A stretch of DNA of 64,000 bases from Odiellus spinosus (Eukaryota; Arthropoda; Arachnida; Opiliones; Phalangiidae). The stretch is from the NCBI GenBank assembly GCA_963920705.1, contig OY987231.1, positions 8,983,424 to 9,047,423 on the forward strand. Direction: 5' to 3'. Each line of letters opens with the position of its first letter. The first letter of the stretch is position 1. A program made the position numbers and the translations under genes. Below are positions 10,520-64,000 of the stretch, piece after piece. Under the pieces are notes generated by a model, which was given only the letters and a program-made list of their open reading frames with translations, was not told the origin of the DNA and made no database searches.

Positions 10520-10847
10520 GGACTTAAAAAAGGGAAATTGGGCAACAGGTAGCTCGGTAAACCGTCTTCGCCCCCTCCTTCCGCGCCTCCCCCGAGGCTG
10601 CGGTAGGAGGAAGAGCAAAACACACCATATTCATTCGACTTTCTTTTTTTTAGCAGTCGGTGTTTGGCCGTCCAAATGTTCGGGCGAGTTTCTGCGCTTC
10701 TTAGATAGTTGAATGTGACGAGTTGGATTATCTTATCGTGGCTTCAGATATTCGAATACCGCATCGATTGTGCCCGCGTGTGAAAACAATTTGGTTGGAT
10801 TTTGATTTTCGGATGATAGCCGAAGTTAAGGTTGCGATTAAAAAAGA
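10520..10847 (+). promoter_or_regulatory. GC-richer putative 5' UTR/promoter zone of the RTK gene
   Basis: The region 10540-10620 has C-rich and CpG-containing runs (cgccccctccttccgcgcct) unlike the AT-rich surroundings. It leads directly into the proposed signal-peptide exon. No TATA box or clear initiator was identified. The role is inferred from base composition and position. Confidence 0.3.
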
Positions 10848-56862
<46,015 letters not shown>

Positions 56863-57540
56863 ATAGACTTATTGACGGTGATTAATCTTGTTTTTCATAT
56901 ACCTAAAGTGCCTTAAGTTATTTTTGGGCCAAGATAAAAAATGTTTGTGAATTGTGATCATGACTCGAGTCTTTTCGCGAGACTACGGTGCTTTTATTAA
57001 TGTTTTTTTTTTAATCGATGTACATTGTAGCGTTGTTGATTTAGGTATATTTTTGTAAATATAAATTGTTTTTGGTATTTTAATTTAAAACTCTTTATTT
57101 GAAACTCTAGAAGCCCGCCATGCCCTGTTTCAAGTTTTATAAAGACAGGATAAAAGTTATACCGCTAATTCTTACGTATCCATATACCCCATAGGATACA
57201 AGATGGATATAGTTAAGGGGGCAGTAAAAGGTTATGTGTTTTGAGAAAAAAATCCTAGATGGCGTTGGAATTGGTCTCTTAAAAAATATTTTAATTCCAA
57301 TTTTTATTCGCTAAACAAATATAAAGTGGAAGATAGGGAGTAAAACAACACGGGAGATGACGTCAATAAACCTAAAAACGGCCGAATTATTTATTTTTTC
57401 CTTTATCCGTATCACAAAGAGGACGTCGATTTCGCGAAATCGCGATTTTCGATAGGTAGCGACATCTTTGACTTTTCCTCGTAACTAGCGAAAAATCCGC
57501 TTCTAATTATAAAATAGTTCAACTAGTCCGTCATCTTTTA
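56863..57540 (+). other. RTK 3' UTR and flank
   Basis: AT-rich sequence after the stop codon. A possible weak polyadenylation signal, AATATA, lies at 57058-57063; no canonical AATAAA was seen in the first 200 bp. Nothing else was recognised before the satellite block. Confidence 0.4.
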
Positions 57541-57566
57541 TAAACATTCATTACGTACTTCATTAC

Positions 57567-58082
57567 CGTACCCCTTGTAAAAAAAATCAATTTTTTTAAC
57601 CAGGGGTACCCCTTGTAAAAAAAATAAATACACCCGGGCCTGTAAATTAAATAATCCAAAATTTTACAAGGGGTACCCCTTGTAAAAAAAATAATACACC
57701 CCTTGTAAAATAAATAATAAAAAATTTTACAAGGGGTATCCTTTGTAAAAAAAATAATACACCCCCTGTAAAATAAATAATCAAAAATTTTACAAGGTAC
57801 CCTTGTATAAAAAATTATACACCCCCTGTAAAATAAATAATCAAAAATTTTACAAGGTACCCTTGTAAAAAAAAATTATACATCCCCTGTATAATAAATA
57901 ATCAAAAATTTTACAAGGGGTACCCCTTGTAAAAAAAAATAATACACCCCCTGTAAAATAAATAATCTAAACTTTTAGAGGGGGTGTATTATTTTTTTTT
58001 ACAAGGGGTACCCCTTGAAAAATTTTTGATTATTTATTTTACAGGGGGTGTATTATTTTTTACAAGGGGTACCCCTTGTATA
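57567..58082. repeat. About 64-bp satellite with palindromic core
   Basis: Units combine acaccccctgtaaaataaat, aatcaaaaattttacaaggg and the palindrome tacaaggggtaccccttgta (perfect, 20 bp). Around six units are present, and the orientation reverses near 57980. The words acaccccctgta link it to the large array that follows. Confidence 0.85.
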
Positions 58083-59069
58083 AGTTTTCCAAATCTCAAA
58101 AATCTCAATTTTCCAAATCTCAAAAATCTCAATTTTCCAAATCTCAAAAATCTCAATTTTCCAAATCTCAAAAATCTCAATTTTCCAAATCTCAAAAATC
58201 TCAATTTTCCAAATCTCAAAAATCTCAATTTTCCAAATCTCAAAAATCTCAATTTTCCAAATCTCAAAAATCTCAATTTTCCAAATCTCAAAAATCTCAA
58301 TTTTCCAAATCTCAAAAATCTCAATTTTCCAAATCTCAAAAATCTCAATTTTCCAAATCTCAAAAATCTCAATTTTCCAAATCTCAAAAATCTCAATTTT
58401 CCAAATCTCAAAAATCTCAATTTTCCAAATCTCAAAAATCTCAATTTTCCAAATCTCAAAAATCTCAATTTTCCAAATCTCAAAAATCTCAATTTTCCAA
58501 ATCCCAAAAATCTCAATTTTCCAAATCTCAAAAATCTCAATTTTCCAAATCCCAAAAATCTCAATTTTCCAAATCCCAAAAATCTCAATTTTCCAAATCC
58601 CAAAAATCTCAATTTTCCAAATCTCAAAAATCTCAATTTTCCAAATCTCAAAAATCTCAATTTTCCAAATCTCAAAAATCTCAATTTTCCAAATCTCAAA
58701 AATCTCAATTTTCCAAATCTCAAAAATCTCAATTTTCCAAATCTCAAAAATCTCAATTTTCCAAATCTCAAAAATCTCAATTTTCCAAATCTCAGAAATC
58801 TCAATTTTCCAAATCTCAAAAATCTCAATTTTCCAAATCTCAAAAAACTCAATTTTCCAAATCTCAAAAAACTCAATTTTCCAAATCTCAAAAAACTCAA
58901 TTTTCCAAATCTCAAAAAACTCAATTTTCCAAATCTCAAAAAACTCAATTTTCCAAATCTCAAAAAACTCAATTTTCCAAATCTCAAAAAACTCAATTTT
59001 CCAAATCTCAAAAAACTCAATTTTCCAAATCTCAACAAACTCAATTTTCCAAATCTCAAAAATCTCATT
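58083..59069 (+). repeat. 24-bp satellite, about 41 units
   Basis: Units read aattttccaaatctcaaaaa plus tctc with exact 24-bp spacing. Variants (cccaaaaat in four units near 58504-58610, cagaaat in one, and aaactc in about nine units from 58850) are clustered, showing local spread. The array sits inside the ccccctgta-type satellite. Long open frames on both strands (FSKSQKSQ repeats) follow from the 24-bp period and are not genes. Confidence 0.95.
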
Positions 59070-59184
59070 TTTTTTTTTTTTACATGAGGTGTATTTATTT
59101 TTTTTACAGGGGGTGTATCTATTATTTTTTTTTTTTACAGGGGGTGTTATTATTTTTTTTTTTTTTTTTTTACAGGGGGTGTAT

Positions 59185-59360
59185 TATTTTTACAAAGGGA
59201 ACCCCTTGTAAAATTTTTGATTATTTATTTTATTGGCTGGTGTATTATTTTTTTTTTACACAGGGTACCCCTTGTAAAAAAAAAATTATTTTTTTACAAG
59301 GGGTACCCCTTGTAAAAAAATCAATTATTATTTTTATAAAAAAAAAAAAAATCAATTTTT
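59185..59360. repeat. Spacer segment A within the array (duplicated at 61768)
   Basis: It contains accccttgtaaaatttttga, ttatttattttattggctgg and the palindromic tacaaggggtaccccttgta. The same series occurs at 61768-61950, so a segment including this spacer was duplicated about 2.6 kb apart. Confidence 0.8.
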
Positions 59361-61767
59361 TTTACAGGGGGTGTATTTATTATTTATTTTTTTTACAGGG
59401 GGTGTATTTGTTATTTATTTTACAGGGGGTGTATTTATTATTTTTTTATAGGGGGTGTATTTACTATTTATTTTACAGGGGGTGTATTTATTATTTTTTT
59501 TCAGGGGGTGTATTTACTATTTATTTTACAGGGGGTTTATTTATTATTAATTTTTTTTACAGGGGGTGTATTTATTATTTTTTTTCTTTACAGGGGTGTA
59601 TTAATTTTTTTTTACACGGGGTGTATTTATTATTTATTTTTTTACAGGGGTGTATTTATTATTTTTTTTTACAGGGGGTGTATTTATTATTTATTTTACA
59701 GGGAGTGTTTTTATTAATTTTTTTTTACAGGGGGTGTATTTATTATTTATTTTTTTACAGGAGGTGTATTTATTATTTATTTTTTTACAGGGGGTGTATT
59801 TGTTAATTTTTTTTACAGGGGGTGTATTTATTATTTATTTTACAGGGAGTGTTTTTATTAATTTTTTTTTACAGGGGGTGTATTTATTATTTATTTTTTT
59901 ACAGGAGGTGTATTTATTATTTATTTTTTTACAGGGGGTGTATTTGTTAATTTTTTTTTACAGGGGGTGTATTTATTATTTTTTTTTACAGGGGCTGTAT
60001 TTATTTATTTTTTTTTACAGTGGGTTTATTTATTTTTTAAAGGGGTGTATTTATTATTTATTTTTTTTACAGGGGGTGTATTTATTATTTATTTTTTTAC
60101 AGGGGGTGTATTTATTATTTTTTTACAGTGGGTGTATTTATTATTTATTTGACAGGGGGTGTATTTATTATTTATTTTTTACAGGGGGTGTATTTATTAT
60201 TTATTTTTTTTACAGGGGGTGTATTTATTATTTTTTTTACAGGGGGTGTATTTATTATTTTTTTTACAGGGGGTGTAATTATTATTTTTTTTACAGGGGG
60301 TGTATTTATTATTTATTTTTTTACAGGGAGTGTATTTATTATTTTTTTTACAGGGGGTGTATTTATTTTTTTACTGGGGGTGTATCTATTATTTTTTTTT
60401 ACAGGGGGTGTATTTACTATTTTTTTTTTAAAGGGGGTGTATTTATTATTTTTTTTTTTTACAGGGGCTGTATTATTTTTTTTACAGGGGGTGTATTTAT
60501 TATTTTTTTTACAGGGGGTGTATTTATTATTTTTTTTTTTTTAAAGGGGGTGTATTTATTATTTTTTTTTTACAGGGGGTGTATTTATTATTTATTTTTT
60601 TACAGGGGTGTATTATTTTTTTTACAGGGGGTGTATTTATTATTTTTTTTACAGGGGGTGTATTTATTATTTTTTTTACAGGGGGTGTATTTATTATTTA
60701 TTTTACAGGGATTGTTTTTATTAATTTTTTTTTTACAGGGGGTGTATTTATTATTTATTTTTTTACAGGGGGTGTATTTATTATATATTTTTTTACAGGG
60801 GGTGTATTTATTTTTTTTTACAGTGGGTGTATTTATTTATTTTTTAAAGTGGTGTATTTATTTATTTTTTAAAGGGGTGTATTTATTATTAATTTTTTTT
60901 ACAGGGGGTGTATTTATTATTTATTTTTTTACAGGGGGTGTATTTATTATATATTTTTTTACAGGGGGTGTATTTATTTTTTTTTACAGTGGGTGTATTT
61001 ATTTATTTTTTAAAGGGGTGTATTTATTTATTTTTTAAAGGGGTGTATTTATTATTTATTTTTTTTACAGGGGGTGTATTTATTATTTATTTTTTTACAG
61101 GGGGTGTATTTATTATTTTTTTACTGTGGGTGTATTTATTATTTATTTGACAGGGGGTGTATTTATTTATTTTTTACAGGGGGTGTATTTATTTATTTTT
61201 TTACAGGGGGTGTATTTATTATATATTTTTTTACAGGGGGTGTATTTATTTTTTTTTACAGTGGGTGTATTTATTTATTTTTTAAAGGGGTGTATTTATT
61301 TATTTTTTAAAGGGGTGTATTTATTATTTATTTTTTTTACAGGGGGTGTATTTATTATTTATTTTTTTACAGGGGGTGTATTTATTATTTATTTGACAGG
61401 GGGTGTAATTATTTATTTTTTACAGGGGTGTATTTATTATTTATTTTTTTACAGTGGGTGTATTTATTATTTTTTTTACAGGGGGTGTAATTATTATTTT
61501 TTTTACAGGGGGTGTATTTATTATTTATTTTTTTACAGGGGGTGTATTTATTATTTATCTTTTACAGGGGGTGTATTTATTATTTATTTTTTTACAGGGG
61601 GTGTATTTATTATTTTTTTTTTACAGGGGGTTTATTTATTTTTTTTTTTTACTGGGGGTGTATCTATTATTTTTTTTACAGGGGGTGTATTTATTTTTTT
61701 TTTACAGGGGGTGTATTTATTATTTATTTTTTTTTACAGGGGGTGTATTTATTATTTTTTTTTTTAC

Positions 61768-61950
61768 AAGGGGTGTATTATTTTTTTACAAAGGATACCC
61801 CTTGTAAAATTTTTGATTATTTATTTTATAGGCTGGTGTATTATTTTTTTTTACAATGGGTACCCCTTGAAAAAAAATTATTAGTATTTTTTTATAAGGG
61901 GTACCCCTTGTAAAAAAAATCAATTATTATTTTTACAAAAAAAAATCAAT
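61768..61950. repeat. Spacer segment B within the array (copy of 59185)
   Basis: It contains taccccttgtaaaatttttg, attatttattttataggctg and ataaggggtaccccttgtaa. It is nearly the same as segment A, with small differences in A/T run lengths. Confidence 0.8.
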
Positions 61951-62115
61951 TTTTTTTTTACATGGGGGGTATTTATTATTTTTTTTACAGGGGGTGTACT
62001 TATTATTTATTTTTTTACAGGGGGTGTATTTATTATTTATTTTTTTACATGGGTTGTATTTATTATTTTTTTGACAGGGGGTATATTTATTATTTATTTT
62101 TTTTACAGGGGGTGC

Positions 62116-64000
62116 CTATAAAATAAATAATCAAAAACATTACTTTGTAAAAAAATGATACACCCCCTGTAAAAAAAAATAAATAATAAATACACCCCCT
62201 GTAAATAAAAATAAATGATAAATACACCCCCTGTAAATAAAAATAAATGATAAATACACCCCCTGTAAATAAAAATAAATAATAAATACACCCCCTGTAA
62301 ATAAAAATAAATAATAAATACTCCCCCTGTAAATAAAAATAAATAATAAATACACCCCCTGTAAATAAAAATAAATAATAATAAATACACCCCCTGTAAA
62401 TAAAAATAAATAATAAATACACCCCCTGTAAATAAAAATAAATAATAAATACACCCCCTGTAAATAAAAATAAATGATAAATACACCCCCTGTAAATAAA
62501 AATAAATGATAAATACACCCCCTGTAAATAAAAATAAATGATAAATACACCCCCTGTAAATAAAAATGAATAATAAATACACCCTCTGTAAATAAAATGA
62601 ATAATAAATACACCCCCTGTAAATAAAAATAAATAATAAATACACCCCCTGTAAATAAAAATGAATAATAAATACACCCCCTGTAAATAAAAATGAATTA
62701 TAAATACACCCCATGTAAATAGAAATGAATAATAAATACACCCCCTGTAAATAAAAATGAATAATAAATACACCCCCTGTAAATAAATATAAATAATAAA
62801 TACACCCCCTGTAAATAAAAATAAATAATAAATACATCCCCTGTAAATAAAAATAAATAATAATTACACCCCCTGTAAATAAAAATAAATAATAAATACA
62901 CCCCCTGTAAATAAAAATAAATAATAAATACACCCCCTGTAAATAAAAATAAATAATAAATACACCCCCTGTAAATAAAAATAAATAATAAATACACCCC
63001 CTGTAAATAAAAATAAATAATAAATACACCCCCTGTAAATAAAAATAAATAATAAATACACCCCCTGTAAATAAAAATAAATAATAAATACACCCCCTGT
63101 AAATAAAAATAAATAATAAATACACCCCCTGTAAATAAAAATAAATAATAAATACACCCCCTGTAAATAAAAATAAATAATAAATACACCCCCTGTAAAT
63201 AAAAATAAATAATAAATACACCCCCTGTAAATAAAAATAAATAATAAATACACCCCCTGTAAATAAAAATAAATAATAAATACACCCCCTGTAAATAAAA
63301 ATAAATAATAAATACACCCCCTGTAAATAAAAATAAATAATAAAAACACCCCCTGTAAATAAAAATAAATAATAAATACACCCCCTGTAATAAAAATAAA
63401 TAATAAATACACCACCTGTAAATAAAAATAAATAATAAATACACCCCCTGTAAATAAAAATATTAAATAAATACACCCCCTGTAAATAAAAATATTAAAT
63501 AAATACACCCCCTGTAAATAAAAATAAATAATAAATACACCCCCTGTAAATAAAAATAAATAATAAATACACCCCCTGTAAATAAAAATAAATAATAAAT
63601 ACACCTCCTGTAAATAAAAATAAATAATAAATACACCCCCTGTAAATAAAAATATTAAATAAATACACCCCCTGTAAATAAAAATATTAAATAAATACAC
63701 CCCCTGTAAATAAAAATATTAAATAAATACACCCCCTGTAAATAAAAATATTAAATAAATACACCCCCTGTAAATAAAAATATTAAATAAATACACCCCC
63801 TGTAAATAAAAATATTAAATAAATACACCCCCTGTAAATAAAAATATTAAATAAATACACCCCCTGTAAATAAAAATATTAAATAAATACACCCCTGTAA
63901 ATAAAAATGAATAATAAATACACCCCCTGTAAATAAAAATAAATAATAAATACACCCCCTGTAAATAAAAATGAATAATAAATACACCCCCTGTAAATAG
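62116..64000 (-). repeat. Tandem array, same family in reverse orientation, 32-bp unit
   Basis: From about 62116 the repeat reads aaatacaccccctgtaaata, the complement of the preceding array. The spacing is mostly exactly 32 bp and units are far more uniform than before the switch. Two variants occur: one with aaataataaat, and one with atattaaataaat concentrated at 63455-63510 and 63640-63890. The array continues past the window end. Confidence 0.95.

Larger units (their letters stand above)
59070..62115 (+). repeat. Tandem array, unit ttacagggggtgtatttatt, + orientation
   Basis: Roughly 95-100 units of about 25-32 bp vary mainly in the length of the T run and in one or two bases of the core. 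Higher-order repeats are visible: a block of about 144 bp is doubled at 59698 and 59842, and blocks near 60990 and 61265 repeat at about 275 bp. Long frames of the form GGVFIIYF are artefacts. Confidence 0.95.

Noticed and set aside
58083..59069. CRISPR-like regular repeats
   Set aside because: Units are directly adjacent with no unique spacers, and the window is eukaryotic. The same applies to the 30-, 31- and 33-bp arrays.
58034..59806. Open frames of 344 to 576 codons on both strands (FSKSQKSQ, NFPNLKNL and RFGKLRFL repeats)
   Set aside because: They arise only because a 24-bp satellite unit is a multiple of three and lacks stops in several frames. They run into other satellites and have no start context, splice sites or non-repetitive part.
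59508..63700. Long hydrophobic frames (GGVFIIYF and similar) resembling membrane proteins
   Set aside because: They are translations of ttacagggggtgtatttatt repeats in both directions, with overlapping alternatives in several frames; no gene is needed to explain them.

Overview
The window is AT-rich, intron-rich, repeat-laden nuclear DNA of an arthropod, most likely an insect. It carries three recognisable protein-coding genes, and all three are split by GT-AG introns. (1) A kinin (leucokinin)-type neuropeptide GPCR on the + strand at 1348-6210; its first exons lie outside the window. (2) A complete four-exon nucleoside diphosphate kinase on the - strand at 8069-9067. (3) A receptor tyrosine kinase of the Cad96Ca/Stitcher family on the + strand. 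Its kinase exons are at 55335-56862, its transmembrane exon is at 53891-54036, and its signal-peptide exon is proposed at 10848-10947. The species cannot be named from this sequence. Cad96Ca and kinin receptors together point to insects.

Layout. 1-6210: kinin receptor 3' half, with introns holding small repeats. 6211-8068: no gene seen. 8069-9067: NDP kinase; its start codon and the start of the kinase gene face away from each other across about 1.8 kb, with a perfect CRE palindrome close to the NDP kinase start. 10848-56862: the RTK gene. Its first intron is about 40 kb and makes up most of the window. It is filled with short non-autonomous DNA transposons (MITEs), foldback elements, and five tandem arrays with units of 30, 31, 33, 40 and 44 bp. 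57.5 kb to the end: a large satellite block whose unit changes strand near 62.1 kb and which contains an internal 24-bp satellite.

The dominant repeat is a MITE that I call MITE-A, about 520 bp when full length, with ends resembling AAAGTGAGGCTGTCAC. About 18 copies or pieces are visible. At least five copies carry other elements inserted in them: MITE-B, a foldback, a TTAA-flanked 153-bp element, a hairpin cassette, and a 370-bp TIR element. One further copy has grown an internal 33-bp satellite that contains 13 CACGTG E-boxes. This nesting gives a relative age order for the families.

The three genes do not form a pathway or an operon. Each is an ordinary eukaryotic transcription unit. All long open frames in 34.8-35.5, 36.3-36.9, 50.7-51.2 and 58-64 kb are artefacts of tandem repeats. 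I saw no new enzymatic or defence system. The unusual content is a short ectodomain in the RTK, a GC-AG intron inside the kinase domain, nested MITEs, satellites born inside a MITE, and the strand-switching terminal satellite.
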